Below, piece after piece: positions 33,301-42,354 of a DNA stretch of 42,565 nt. The translations under genes and the position numbers were made by a program. The first letter of the stretch is position 1; every line of letters begins with the position of its first letter. The notes under the pieces were generated by a model. The model made no database searches, was not told where the DNA came from, and saw only the letters and a list, made by a program, of their open reading frames with translations. Origin of the DNA: Methanomassiliicoccales archaeon UBA147 (lineage in GTDB: Archaea; Thermoplasmatota; Thermoplasmata; SG8-5); the NCBI GenBank assembly GCA_002496385.1, contig DAJR01000014.1, positions 15,812 to 58,376 on the forward strand. The letters are read 5' to 3'.

Positions 33301-35616
33301 ACCAGCGCCATATGTAGTATAGGAATAGGTTGTTGCAGTGCTTGAGCCGGCCACGAACGCTTCCTGAACGTTCTGTGTGATGGCATCGACCGCTGCTGTG
33401 TTGGCGTAGGTTCCGGTGACTGTTCCCTCGACCGCGCTGTCCAGGTCCGTGAGGTACCATGCCTCGTTGCTTGGCATCGGGTCGGGCAGGTATGTCCTCA
33501 CATTGCTCGCGGGTAGCGGAACGTCGTCCACCCATAGGCCGATATCGTCGAAGAACCAGTCGCAGGGCGCTGCGGGTCCCTCGCCGAAGAAGTACACAAC
33601 GCCTGCGTCCAATGCTCCGCTGTCGAGGAATCCGAATGTCCCCTGCAGCACGCCGTTCCATCGTGCCTCGAAGGTCAGTGTGTTCACGTTGTACCTGATT
33701 GAGATATTGTTCCAGGTGTTCGGCGTGATGGTCGGGCCGTCGATAATCCAGCCGCCGCCCGCGCCGTCCCCGTCAACCCAGCTCACCTGTCCGGGGCTCG
33801 GGATGTTGGCTGCCGATAAGTCGCCCCCCAGTGACAGTATGGTCACAAGGAAGGTATCGGTAGTGTCGTATATGTAAACAACGCCGCCGCCCAGGGTGCC
33901 GTCGCCATAAAAGTTGAACCACAGGTCGCCGTAGGCGCACCCGTCGCCGCCCAGGTAGGCAGCGAGGGCCTCGTATTCATCTGCGTTGGCTTCCCACAAG
34001 CGTGCGCTCTGGGTGCCGGTGTGAGCCTTGAAGTCCGTGATGCGGACAGTGCCGTCCTCCTGGTCGCCGAACATCTCCACGTAATCGATGTATATCTCTG
34101 ATTGAGTGCTAACCGTCCCTTCGGCCACGAATCCTGCGACACCGGCTCCCGGATTGACCAGTGGTTCGCCTAACAGCACATACTCTGTATCGTCGATATA
34201 TAAACCGGAATAAGTTTTCTCAAAGCCGTCCATGTAAAGGGCGATGAAGTACTCGGTGTTTGCCGTGAACGCCTGCGCATTCACCCAGGAAGAAGAGGTC
34301 TGGTACTGTATCTGGCCGCCCGAGAATCTGAGAGCCATCAATGTGCGTTCGTTGAAATCAAGCAGCCTGAATGTCGCGCCGTTGGTATTGGCGATCGTGG
34401 TGCTGGTCCTCATATACCATGAAAAGCCGGCATACACACCGTATGCATACGGCGGCGGGAGCATCACAGATACGGAGGCCTTCTCGCCTGCGAAGGCGTT
34501 CTGGTCCATGTATATGCTTTTGCCGCCCCCGTCAATGGAGCATGACCATGCATTTGAGACGCTTACCGCGTGCGCTCCGCCTGTGGGCGGAAGCCCTATC
34601 ATCGGGTTGTCGCACCTCATGCCTGTGTTTGCAGCTGCGTAAATGACGAATCCGTCTATGTTCGTGGTCGGGAACACGAAGGCGAAGGTGCCGACATTGG
34701 TCCCGTCGATCCAGAATGTGTATTCCTGGTTGGCTATGTCAATCTCCATGAATAGCTCGTGCCATGTGTTGATGGTCCAGGTCGGGGTCATGAGCCATCC
34801 CCCGTCGGGGTCAAAGGCAACATAGCGCCCTGCGATAGGGGTGCCGTACGGATACATGGCGACAACGCAAGGCGCGTCTCCTGTCACCAGATCATATGCC
34901 ATGACCTGAAGGACGCAGTTGGTTGTCAGTTGCTTCTGCAGGAACCAGCCGCCCATGTAGGCGTAGTCAGGCATGTTTGTGAATACCGGGCCGAAGTAAC
35001 TGGCCGCGCCACTAGCAGTCAGGTCCGCGCTGAGTGCGCCGCCGGAGAGATAGCCGCCCATGACCGAGGCGGGGTTCCCGACATTGGTGGAGGAGACAAG
35101 TGTGCCCGCCATGTTCCAGAAGTAGCCATTGTTTCCTGTGAAGGCTCCGGACCCAATCGAGGTTCCGGCCGGCGTGTAGGACTCGAAGGTCTGGACACCC
35201 CAGGAAGCCGGTATCGTGGTTCCGTCAACGGTCTTCCAGGGCTCGCCCGGGTTCTGTCCGACTGTGTCGTCCTCGATATCATCGGGCCCCCAGTGGCCAG
35301 AGGCTGTTGAAACTTTTTCCGTTGCAACCCACGGCGGGTTGTCCGGAAGTTCGCCCAGAATGTCATCCTCGAAGCTGTCCTCGAAGGCGATGCTCTTGGG
35401 AGTCTCGACAGGCGGAGCGCTCATGGCCTCCGCTTGTTTCCCCCTCAGCCTTTCAAGGTCGATCTGGGGCCTGTCCAATGCCACGGACAGGGCCGCCGAT
35501 TCCAAATTCACCTTGCCCCCGTCCGACTTTCCAAGAGTCAGGCCGTTTCCGGCCATCAGCAGAAAAGCCGCCGCAATGGCAATCGCAAAACCTTTCACAT
35601 ACAATGTATTTTTCAT
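30397..35616 (-). CDS. Giant secreted surface protein with lectin-like and Fn3 domains
   Basis: About 1739 residues with an N-terminal signal peptide (basic MKNTLYVKG then AIAIAAAFLLMAG). Three concanavalin/LamG-like regions can be guessed by their aromatic and Gly/Asp pattern (about 140-350, 355-510, 530-690). Two diverged copies of a roughly 100-residue beta module follow (one ending DTVYVDAISIYW, the other TSIYIDSLYVATTI), then a fibronectin-III-like domain (VVWDLSGDDGAGFDD) and a C-terminal domain of about 160 residues (WVFVSFPI, MGVWLHL, GYYPSGEV, GWNMVGYPS, GNAYWIHV). That last domain is shared with the neighbouring subtilase. There is no C-terminal membrane helix. Adhesion or carbohydrate binding at the cell surface is inferred. 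ATG 35616 lies 9 nt after GGAGGA; ATG 35625 abuts it and is less likely. Confidence 0.8.
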   Translation of the reverse strand: MKNTLYVKGFAIAIAAAFLLMAGNGLTLGKSDGGKVNLESAALSVALDRPQIDLERLRGKQAEAMSAPPVETPKSIAFEDSFEDDILGELPDNPPWVATEKVSTASGHWGPDDIEDDTVGQNPGEPWKTVDGTTIPASWGVQTFESYTPAGTSIGSGAFTGNNGYFWNMAGTLVSSTNVGNPASVMGGYLSGGALSADLTASGAASYFGPVFTNMPDYAYMGGWFLQKQLTTNCVLQVMAYDLVTGDAPCVVAMYPYGTPIAGRYVAFDPDGGWLMTPTWTINTWHELFMEIDIANQEYTFWIDGTNVGTFAFVFPTTNIDGFVIYAAANTGMRCDNPMIGLPPTGGAHAVSVSNAWSCSIDGGGKSIYMDQNAFAGEKASVSVMLPPPYAYGVYAGFSWYMRTSTTIANTNGATFRLLDFNERTLMALRFSGGQIQYQTSSSWVNAQAFTANTEYFIALYMDGFEKTYSGLYIDDTEYVLLGEPLVNPGAGVAGFVAEGTVSTQSEIYIDYVEMFGDQEDGTVRITDFKAHTGTQSARLWEANADEYEALAAYLGGDGCAYGDLWFNFYGDGTLGGGVVYIYDTTDTFLVTILSLGGDLSAANIPSPGQVSWVDGDGAGGGWIIDGPTITPNTWNNISIRYNVNTLTFEARWNGVLQGTFGFLDSGALDAGVVYFFGEGPAAPCDWFFDDIGLWVDDVPLPASNVRTYLPDPMPSNEAWYLTDLDSAVEGTVTGTYANTAAVDAITQNVQEAFVAGSSTATTYSYTTYGAGNKQGYAKNVNNGAFTATNFDMAGTGGYTELTAAEYGNIAVIDDGSVWEYDNANAKYWRYHVHINEAEGSIADIDALWDASAFEAANAATLYIWDDTAATWIQLATGTPAAGGPLQLTGSPAGTMADYVDSGGYVYLGIRVVDPGAQARWVRTDYVNVTIFTSIPDSYSLEHRWRTVNVPTGASVMELSVTARTNSGADDTFSFGYSTVLGGPYTPTITVNSATMATYSAAIPVMSGQFYINVIDNNGADTAQDTVYVDAISIYWQEIIGITNQNEVATADNPVTGTVTGDYTRTTPIVPDGTAQQIAEVSLGSQTFINEAFAGGVPPTGWNIQLEGTTGTWGSSSTANAGGTAPEARFSYGPSGSGFGRLYAGPFDTNGFTTLTLQFRHLLDTYAAGCTLRVQTSTDALTWTNTGWSVASGTVNVGPALVTEVLDATENVGSSTLYVAWVVADNSYQIDYWYVDNCLLSGTPSGFFATHRYTMQNMPLNTISNTLAVHARTSAVDEAFNIGYASSLAGPYTDIISVASTTYTTYTAPIPAMFDGPMYIQVKDALSGTGDTASTSIYIDSLYVATTISPVNTTVNVVWDLSGDDGAGFDDLVQYNVYYSDQETSGTYAGPFNYLGSSPAGSNMFRHYGEAADIVNNIWYYVRAADAHAESTPTGVASKFNLAPDVTTAMVDSLPGVEITQGTAGVSLFAVVYDDSSTWENIPKLDGAEFYVDTDPGEGMGTVMWDMGLGTSTVQFNYNLDTSLWGAGNYTIYMRGHESGPGNTGLGWGVAATVWINIVAGEPELPYDINLGGHLPGEWVFVSFPIAVSGNILDILDDTIIGDGFTAWDVARWYNPQDMADHWKIFRVGGTSNDLATMDNTMGVWLHLIANGGDQMLTTSLAGYYPSGEVVINLYSGWNMVGYPSATPNQPLPGVADIVSIWQSASPYIMDAVPGTVNMTHGNAYWIHVTSDTTWTLSP

Positions 35617-35625
35617 GTTCTCCAT

Positions 35626-35818
35626 TCCTCCTCATTGACTGCCCACTTCATGAAATGTTGCCCTCTTAAGCATTGTGGGCATCTTTGTATTAAATGAATA
35701 GTCGGCCGTAATATAAGTAGTTTATTGGGGTCGAAATTAATTATATATAAAACTATCGGAAGGGGTTATTAATATGTTATTGATGTAAATTGAAAATACA
35801 ATGCGGGATTAATGAAAA
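35626..35818 (-). promoter_or_regulatory. AT-rich upstream region of first surface-protein gene
   Basis: Minus-strand TATA candidates are ACTTATATTA (35709-35718) and TTTTATATATAATT (about 35737-35752). The first would give a leader of some 70 nt before ATG 35616. The remainder up to 35818 is AT-rich and shows no gene. Confidence 0.4.
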
Positions 35819-35852
35819 ACGAAAAATGATAAAATATGAAAAGGGGGAGGCC
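35819..35852. repeat. 34-bp direct repeat, left copy
   Basis: Identical over 34 bp to 36201-36234 (starts ACGAAAAATGATAAAATATG, ends GGGGGAGGCC). It is the U tract plus the first half of the terminator stem of the subtilase gene, copied 382 bp away. Together the two copies bracket the hairpin island. Confidence 0.9.
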
Positions 35853-36200
35853 GAGAGACTTATGCACATCCCTATTTCATCCATAAGTCTCGAGCGCGAC
35901 TAATACGCCTATTGCATTTACCAGCAGAGTATTAGGCAGCGCCGCCAAACTAGCGGTTGCTTCCATTTAGAATCGTAGTCTGTTTGGCGGGTATTTGCAT
36001 GGATACGTTTCTATCATCCTTTCCGGCGTATTAGTCTTCTCTCGGTCTATTGTAGAAAATACGCTGGCAGTGAAGATCTCGAGCAAGCCCAATCCATGGA
36101 GACTATTAACATCAGCATGAAATGGGTTGGGCAATACCGGCAAATTAAGATTTAATCGATGACTCTGCATATTTTGCCGGGCTTCTTTAAATTCAAATCA
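35853..36200. other. 348-bp hairpin-rich island between direct repeats
   Basis: No gene. Perfect or near-perfect stems: GAGACTTATG/CATAAGTCTC (35855-35864, 35882-35891); ACTAATACGCC/GGCGTATTAGT (35899-35909, 36025-36035, 11 bp) enclosing CCGCCAAAC/GTTTGGCGG (35942-35950, 35982-35990); GCCCAATCCAT/ATGGGTTGGGC (36087-36097, 36122-36132); CCGGCAAA/TTTGCCGG (36137-36144, 36173-36180). The strand CTAATAC can alternatively pair with GTATTAG at 35929-35935. Such density suggests a structured RNA or an inserted foldback element. Confidence 0.7.
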
Positions 36201-36246
36201 ACGAAAAATGATAAAATATGAAAAGGGGGAGGCCCGGAGGCCTCCC
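36201..36246 (-). terminator. Terminator of subtilase gene; right copy of 34-bp repeat
   Basis: GGGAGGCC-CGGA-GGCCTCCC (36227-36246) followed in the mRNA by CCUUUUCAUAUUUUAUCAUUUUUCG. It lies 13 nt beyond the stop at 36260 and overlaps the right copy of the direct repeat (36201-36234). Confidence 0.7.
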
Positions 36247-36259
36247 ATTCTTTCGTGTT

Positions 36260-39200
36260 TTACGGTTGCACGTGCCAGACACAGTCTGCGTTGACCCTCA
36301 CCCAGTAGGCATTGCCTTCGGTCATGGTGACCGCGCCGGGCGTGGAATCCGATATGTACGGGAATCCAGACTGCCAGACCGAGACCGCGGTTGCCTGTAC
36401 AGGCAATGTATCCGTTCCCAGCCTCGGGGTCGCGCTCGGGTATCCCACCATGTTCCATCCGGTGTACAGGTTGATGGCCACTTCGCCTGACGGGTAATAT
36501 CCCGCAAGGCTCGTGGTCAGCAGTTGGTCGCCGCCGTTGGCTGTCAGATGCAGCCAAACACCCATCTGGTTGTTCAATGTGGTAAGGGTCTGTGTCCCGG
36601 TCGCCCTGTAGGACTTCCAGGTCTTTGTTTGGCCGTCGTACCATTTCGCCACGTCCCATGTGGTCTGCGCGTCGTTCAGCACGGTCTGGACATTGTCGCT
36701 GATCCCTATCGGGAACGAGACGAACACCCAGCCGGACTTGTCGACGAGAATGATGTTGTAGGGTTCTGGTGGTGAAGCCCCGGGCTCGTCGTCCGCGTTT
36801 GTGTTCATATCTATGTTGTTGCTGAAGTCTGTCGCCCTCACGACGTACCACCAGGTTATGTTGTCAGCCAGACCCTTGTTCAGGTCCACGTAGGATGTTG
36901 TTCCGGGCGGGACTGTCGCGATGAGCGTCGTCCATGGCCCGCCTGAGTTGTCAGCGCGGTATATCTTGTAGTTCATCACGTCGTCTGCTCCTGCGCCGTC
37001 GTCCGCGGACTTGGTCCACGTTATGGTGTTGTGGTTCGTAGCCGGCATGACCACGGATGTGGATATGCCGTCGATGTGGTTGTCGTAGGTGGCAGTGCCC
37101 CAGTACCAGTCGGAGCCGTTCGGGTTGCCCGCGTTTCTGGTCCAGTATTGGATAGACCAGGTTGTGGCGTCCAGTTGGTTCACGTTGAGCTGCGCGGTCG
37201 TGAACGTTGCTCTTAGAGTGGCTGTTCCTGTCAGGGGCCCGGATGTTTCACCGTATACCCTGATGACTATGGAGTCGGTGGTGGCCAATGCGGTCTGCGG
37301 GCAGCTCCAGGTTCCGGTCTGGAAACCGCTTCCGGCGCCTATCCTCGCGACCTGTGCGACCGGCGTTCCAGAGGTAATCTCGGTCTCAACGCCTGCTGCG
37401 CTGCGCTTCCAAACCCTGATTCCAAGGTATATGTTCAGGTTGTTTCCCGGTGCCCAGTTGCCGGCCGTCGCGCTGTTGGTTCCGCTTAGCGAGTAGCTTG
37501 TCAGCCCGTTCACGGTGACCTCATTGGCGACGCCCCTCAGGTATGTGGTGCCCAATGGTGTCGAGCTTCCGGTCGGCCCGTCATGGACGACGTTCAGGTT
37601 GGTGACCGCTGCGGGCGGGATATTGTCCAGGGTTGTGAATGACCAGTAGCCTGTCGCCGGTCCCCTCGTGGTTCCGGTGGCATCGGTCGCTGTTGCGTAC
37701 CACTCGTAGAATGTATCGGCTGTCAGCGCGATGCTGCCCGTCGATGCGGTGGATTTGCTTGGCACGCTGTTCACGGTCGCGAACGCTGTCGGGTTGTCCT
37801 TCCAGTAGAACCTTACAGTGCCTGCATTGTTCTCGTAGTCCTCGTAGTAGACGCTGAACACACGGCTCAGTTCGACGCCGGTTGCTCCGTCGTCCGGCTT
37901 CGGTGTGGTGGGCGCGAACGGCGGCTCGGGTGCAACTATCAGCACCTGGACCGATTCTTCGGCTCCCCAGTTGCCGATTGTGTCGCGGCCTGAAACCCAA
38001 ACGGTGTGCCAGCCTCCCAGCCAACCTGTCGTGGAGACTGCGGCCGATGTGGTCACTGCCTCCGCAGGCGAGTTGAAGGACCCGTCCATGCTTGCCATGT
38101 TGACATAGACCGTCGGGTTGACGTCTGTCCTGTACCTTGCCAGGTTGATGTTGTTCCCGCCGGTCTGCCAGTCATGCACGTTGGCGACCACGTGGAACGT
38201 GGTGCCGGGCGCCATTATCTGGGTGGATGTCGAGACGAACTCTGTCACCGGGCCATATGTGTCGGTGTCATTGCGCCAGTCGTAGTGCACAATCTGTCCC
38301 AGTATGTCGTGTCCCACGTCCTTCGTGAAGGAGTTCTGGGCGACGAAAACCTTGTTCGCCCCGAATATCTCGGTGGCGCGCTGCTTTCCGTGAACGAAGC
38401 TGTCCAGGGTCATGTAGTCGACTACCGGTGCGGGCGTGGAGAGAATGTCGTCGTCATGTATCATCAGCATGTTGGGCTGTCCGAAGGGATCGTACGCAAC
38501 GTTCCTGTGGCCGAAGAAGTAGAGGTAGCTGTTTACATACTCCAGGTCGAATATGAACCTGGTGCCGTAGTCGTGGTCGCTGAGCACCGGCCCGTAGGGC
38601 CCGTATCCAGCTGCGCTGTTGGTGTTGAAGGTCGGCGTGGCCGCGTTCGGGTTGTCCGTGTACATCAGGTGCAGCTGCCTGTCGCCGTCGGTGTGGCCAC
38701 CCTTCAGGTACGCGCCCCAGGCCCTGTTGCCGTTGGCGCCTTCATCGGTGGTGACGGTTTGCGGCATCATCAGGTTGTCAAGGGAGTCCCAGCATGTGAA
38801 GTAGGTGCCCCAGGTTCCGCTGTAGTACCTGTAAGTGCCGTCCCTGTCCTGCGCCGCGTCGGATGTGTCCCTCTCGTAGAAGAAGAGCACCATGTTGCCG
38901 AGTGTGTCGATCTCCGTGTTCGGGAAGAAGTAGTAGTCTCCCGCTGCCGCGTCTATGCGGTCGAACACGTTCAGGCCGGGCCAGGTAGCGCCCCCGTCGG
39001 TTGATTTCTTTCCGATGCAGTCGATGGATGCCTGGGATGCGGTGTTCAGGTCGTTTCCGGTGTAGCCGAAGTTCTCGACCGTCAGGTAGAACTGATTGAC
39101 CGAGGGGACCCAGTTGATGTCTATCGTCCTGTAGCCGTTCCTCAGGCTGGGCTGAACCCCTTCGCCGGTGACGAACATATTGACCTCTGTCCAGCTGGTG

Positions 39201-42200
39201 TACGGGGCGTCCGCATAGTGTCCCTTGATGTAGGAGCACCTCGTATCTGCGGTGCTGCCGCCGTACCCATTCGGGTTCCAGGCGTTGTAGGCGATAAAGA
39301 GCCTGCCCTCGTAAGTTCCGGAGTTGGCATATGCTATGCCCACATATCCGGGCGACCATGAGCGCTGGCTTATCGGCTGGCCCTTGGACCAGGTCTTTCC
39401 GCCGTCGGACGAAAGCGTGAAGTACACCCTCTCGCCGAACTGCTCGTCCTGTCTGTAGGCGCAGGCGATGTAGTCCTTGCCGCCCGAGTACCACGATACG
39501 AAGTAAGGCGCGTCCTCATGGGCTTCCGACTTGGCCACCGGTATCACCGGGGGCGTCTTGGACGTGACCACGTCGATCTGGAACTTTATCTGCGACTGTG
39601 CCACGGGGGCGGTGCCGTCATTGTTGGATATCGCTCTCAGGGACAAGGTGTATGTTCCAGCAGCCACCGTGCCGTCTATCGCGATCCTCACGTACCCGTG
39701 CACCCTCAGTCCCGCGTTTATGCTGACCGGGGATGTCGGGGAGGTGAAGGTCACTGTGAAGCCTGTGGGCAATATGGGTGTGCTCAGCGCGTATTGGTCG
39801 TTCGTTGTCCCGCCGTTGTTTATCCAGTACGGAACGATGATGCTGCCGCTCTGGGCGCCCTTGAACACAGCTTCGCCGTAGTCGTCCCTCTCTGGGACCA
39901 CTCTCGGGACGTCAAGGTTCATGGTGACCCTGTAGGCATTGTCTGCTACGTTCACATCTTTGTTGGCGTTGAACCCACCTGTAGCGGCTATGAAGAAGGG
40001 TCTTGCTGTTGACGATTTCCATATAACTTCCGCAACGTATAGTCCGAGCCTGATCTTGTTGGCCGGGATGAGCACTACCTCGACATTGTTCTCGTCGTCT
40101 CCGCCGTCATCCTCCTCGTCGAAGTCATATGCCTCGCCGCCAACCCATGACGGGAAAGCGCACTGGCCCCAGTTATTGGCTGTCGGCATCGGAACTGACT
40201 CGCTGTCCCTGAAGGCATTGCCCCAGTAGATTGTTCCGTCCGGTCCGGTGACCCTCAGGTCAAGGTCATACGTAAGCTCCCCTGAGCCGGATGCGTCATT
40301 GTGGACCAGCGTCACTTTCAATGGCACTGTCCTGTCAATTACCGTGAGGTCAATGCCTGCGGATGCCGCGCTCCATGTTCCAGACGCAATTCCGGTCGAG
40401 TGATAGTACCATTGCAGAACGTTGGGGAATGCCGGTGCGACGGAGTTCCTGACGTTGACGCGGCCCCATCCCTGGTCGTAGGACGGGAACCCGAGTCCCA
40501 TGTCCTCGGCTCCGTGGATGAGAAGCCCCTTCATCATCAGTCCGTATATGCTTCCGGTGGCTATGCCTCGGATGTCCTGCAGGTAGTCCCTTATCAGGAT
40601 GGCGTCACCCGCGACGGCCGGGCAGGCCATCGAGGTACCCTGGAGAGATATGTAGTCGCCCAGAGCGTCGCTCGTGTCGGAGTTGATGACGCTGATCAGG
40701 TTGTAAAGCTCATAGCCGGTGTTCTCTGCTGCGCTGTCATCGGATAATGTTGAGTACACGGCTGTGCCTATCTCGCAGACATCGGGCTTTATCCTTCCGT
40801 CCGCGACCGGACCCCTGCTGCTGAACCCTATCTGCTGCTCATAGTCGTCGGATGAGTCGAAGTCGACCGGGCGCATGTTCTCGACAGCGCCCACTCCGAT
40901 GCCGAGCTTTCCGTTGCCGCCGCCGCTGGCAGTGTTGTTCCTCGGGCCGTCGTTTCCGATGGCGAAGACAACCAGTGCGGTCGGGTTCGTGGTCATGAAG
41001 CTGTCTGCTGTGGAATCGTATGAATTGCTCATCAATGCAGGTCCCCAGCTGTTGGAGAATACCCTGGCGCCGTAGGTGAATCCCGCGTTCCAGTCGGCAT
41101 CTGTCAGGCCCGCCCTGCTGTAGAGGGTCGCCTCGGGCGCCCTGCCGGCGAAGCCCATCCTGTCGGGTCTGCCTGCCGGGTTGGTCGCTGCAAGTTCGTT
41201 GTAGATGCGGTTCGTTGTGCTCAGGCCCAGGTAGGCTTCCATGTCATATCCGTTGCCGCAGGCGATTCCGCAGCAGTGCGTGCCGTGGTATTGAGCGTCA
41301 GTGGTTGCCTCTGCATAGCCTATCCTGTTGCCCAGGGGGCCGCTCGTGAAGTCGCGGTGCGTTGCGTCAAGGCCCGTGTCCTGCACATGGACTATCTGAC
41401 CCTGGCCCATAATGTTGGACGGGAAATTGGAGACTGTGTTGACCCACAGGTCGTGGGCCTGCACAATTCTTCCGCCCACGTTTGTGAGTGTCTTCATCTC
41501 GCCCAGGAACCAGACAAGCTTCACCGTGTCAAGCCTAGCCAGGTTGGGGATTGCGGATGCATCGAGGTAACAGTTGATGCGGCCATATTCGGTGTCCTCT
41601 ATCCCGGCTGCTCCCAGCTCGGTAAGTTGGCCGATGACCGCCTGTGTGTCGGCGATCTCGTAGGCTTCCGCGGTAATCTTGACAATGCCGGATTCGGGTA
41701 TGTTCTTGTCCACCTTGAAACCGGGCTCGTAGACGCCGACCCATTGGACATAGTCGAGTTTCTCGATCTTTGCCTTCTGGTTCTCGGTCATCTTGACAAC
41801 GAGCAGGTTGTCGCCTATCTCGCGAAGTATCTTTCCGGAGGCTGCCACAACGCCGTCGTTCCATGCCGTTTCGGTTGGAGCGACGAACTGAACCAGGTAT
41901 TCGTTCGAGTTGGGGTTGCGCCATTCGTCGGCAAGCTCGTAGCCGACCTGGCTGTCGAACTTTATGCCCTGTTCTGCCAGGTTGACCGTGGTCCTCCAAG
42001 GCATGTCGCTGACGTCGAAGCGCTCAGAGAGGTAATTCCTCTGGCCTTCTGTCACTCTGACATATGCTCCGGTTTCTCTCAAGCTCACAATATTGGCTCC
42101 TATGTCCCTGACTGCGTTCACATGTTCGGGTGAGTTGAAATTCACCCATGCGAAGGTAGTCGGTCCAGACTGCGCCCCGGCCTCTATGCCGGCGGCGTCT

Positions 42201-42301
42201 GCCTTTAACTGCTGCGTCAAGACAACGCCGGGCACAATCATCGCCAATGCGACGATTATGGATGCCATTCTTAAAATATGTGTTTTATTTGGTTTGCCCA
42301 T
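36260..42301 (-). CDS. Giant secreted subtilisin-like serine protease (S8)
   Basis: 2013 residues with a signal peptide (THILRMASIIVALAMIVPGVVL). A long N-terminal pro-region (about 40-270) precedes the peptidase S8 domain with D308 (VQDTGLD), H339 (YHGTH), oxyanion N450 (AIGNDGP) and S557 (GTSMACPA), all intact. A beta domain follows, then a sialidase-like region containing two Asp boxes (SSDGGKTW near 966, STDGGATW near 1102), Ig/Fn3-like modules (one with TITWTKSADDGAGADD), and the same C-terminal domain as the adjacent surface protein. Export and surface peptide degradation are inferred; the Asp-box region may form a beta-propeller. AAGGAGGA lies 9 nt before ATG 42301. No C-terminal membrane anchor is seen. 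Confidence 0.92.
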   Translation of the reverse strand: MGKPNKTHILRMASIIVALAMIVPGVVLTQQLKADAAGIEAGAQSGPTTFAWVNFNSPEHVNAVRDIGANIVSLRETGAYVRVTEGQRNYLSERFDVSDMPWRTTVNLAEQGIKFDSQVGYELADEWRNPNSNEYLVQFVAPTETAWNDGVVAASGKILREIGDNLLVVKMTENQKAKIEKLDYVQWVGVYEPGFKVDKNIPESGIVKITAEAYEIADTQAVIGQLTELGAAGIEDTEYGRINCYLDASAIPNLARLDTVKLVWFLGEMKTLTNVGGRIVQAHDLWVNTVSNFPSNIMGQGQIVHVQDTGLDATHRDFTSGPLGNRIGYAEATTDAQYHGTHCCGIACGNGYDMEAYLGLSTTNRIYNELAATNPAGRPDRMGFAGRAPEATLYSRAGLTDADWNAGFTYGARVFSNSWGPALMSNSYDSTADSFMTTNPTALVVFAIGNDGPRNNTASGGGNGKLGIGVGAVENMRPVDFDSSDDYEQQIGFSSRGPVADGRIKPDVCEIGTAVYSTLSDDSAAENTGYELYNLISVINSDTSDALGDYISLQGTSMACPAVAGDAILIRDYLQDIRGIATGSIYGLMMKGLLIHGAEDMGLGFPSYDQGWGRVNVRNSVAPAFPNVLQWYYHSTGIASGTWSAASAGIDLTVIDRTVPLKVTLVHNDASGSGELTYDLDLRVTGPDGTIYWGNAFRDSESVPMPTANNWGQCAFPSWVGGEAYDFDEEDDGGDDENNVEVVLIPANKIRLGLYVAEVIWKSSTARPFFIAATGGFNANKDVNVADNAYRVTMNLDVPRVVPERDDYGEAVFKGAQSGSIIVPYWINNGGTTNDQYALSTPILPTGFTVTFTSPTSPVSINAGLRVHGYVRIAIDGTVAAGTYTLSLRAISNNDGTAPVAQSQIKFQIDVVTSKTPPVIPVAKSEAHEDAPYFVSWYSGGKDYIACAYRQDEQFGERVYFTLSSDGGKTWSKGQPISQRSWSPGYVGIAYANSGTYEGRLFIAYNAWNPNGYGGSTADTRCSYIKGHYADAPYTSWTEVNMFVTGEGVQPSLRNGYRTIDINWVPSVNQFYLTVENFGYTGNDLNTASQASIDCIGKKSTDGGATWPGLNVFDRIDAAAGDYYFFPNTEIDTLGNMVLFFYERDTSDAAQDRDGTYRYYSGTWGTYFTCWDSLDNLMMPQTVTTDEGANGNRAWGAYLKGGHTDGDRQLHLMYTDNPNAATPTFNTNSAAGYGPYGPVLSDHDYGTRFIFDLEYVNSYLYFFGHRNVAYDPFGQPNMLMIHDDDILSTPAPVVDYMTLDSFVHGKQRATEIFGANKVFVAQNSFTKDVGHDILGQIVHYDWRNDTDTYGPVTEFVSTSTQIMAPGTTFHVVANVHDWQTGGNNINLARYRTDVNPTVYVNMASMDGSFNSPAEAVTTSAAVSTTGWLGGWHTVWVSGRDTIGNWGAEESVQVLIVAPEPPFAPTTPKPDDGATGVELSRVFSVYYEDYENNAGTVRFYWKDNPTAFATVNSVPSKSTASTGSIALTADTFYEWYATATDATGTTRGPATGYWSFTTLDNIPPAAVTNLNVVHDGPTGSSTPLGTTYLRGVANEVTVNGLTSYSLSGTNSATAGNWAPGNNLNIYLGIRVWKRSAAGVETEITSGTPVAQVARIGAGSGFQTGTWSCPQTALATTDSIVIRVYGETSGPLTGTATLRATFTTAQLNVNQLDATTWSIQYWTRNAGNPNGSDWYWGTATYDNHIDGISTSVVMPATNHNTITWTKSADDGAGADDVMNYKIYRADNSGGPWTTLIATVPPGTTSYVDLNKGLADNITWWYVVRATDFSNNIDMNTNADDEPGASPPEPYNIILVDKSGWVFVSFPIGISDNVQTVLNDAQTTWDVAKWYDGQTKTWKSYRATGTQTLTTLNNQMGVWLHLTANGGDQLLTTSLAGYYPSGEVAINLYTGWNMVGYPSATPRLGTDTLPVQATAVSVWQSGFPYISDSTPGAVTMTEGNAYWVRVNADCVWHVQP

Positions 42302-42354
42302 AAGATTCTATCCTCCTTGTTCCATTCCTGACCAGCGAAACACCGAACAGTTAT

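Noticed and set aside
35967..36170. Small minus-strand open frame of 67 codons in the hairpin island
   Set aside because: No ribosome site, and it is covered by inverted repeats that explain the sequence better.
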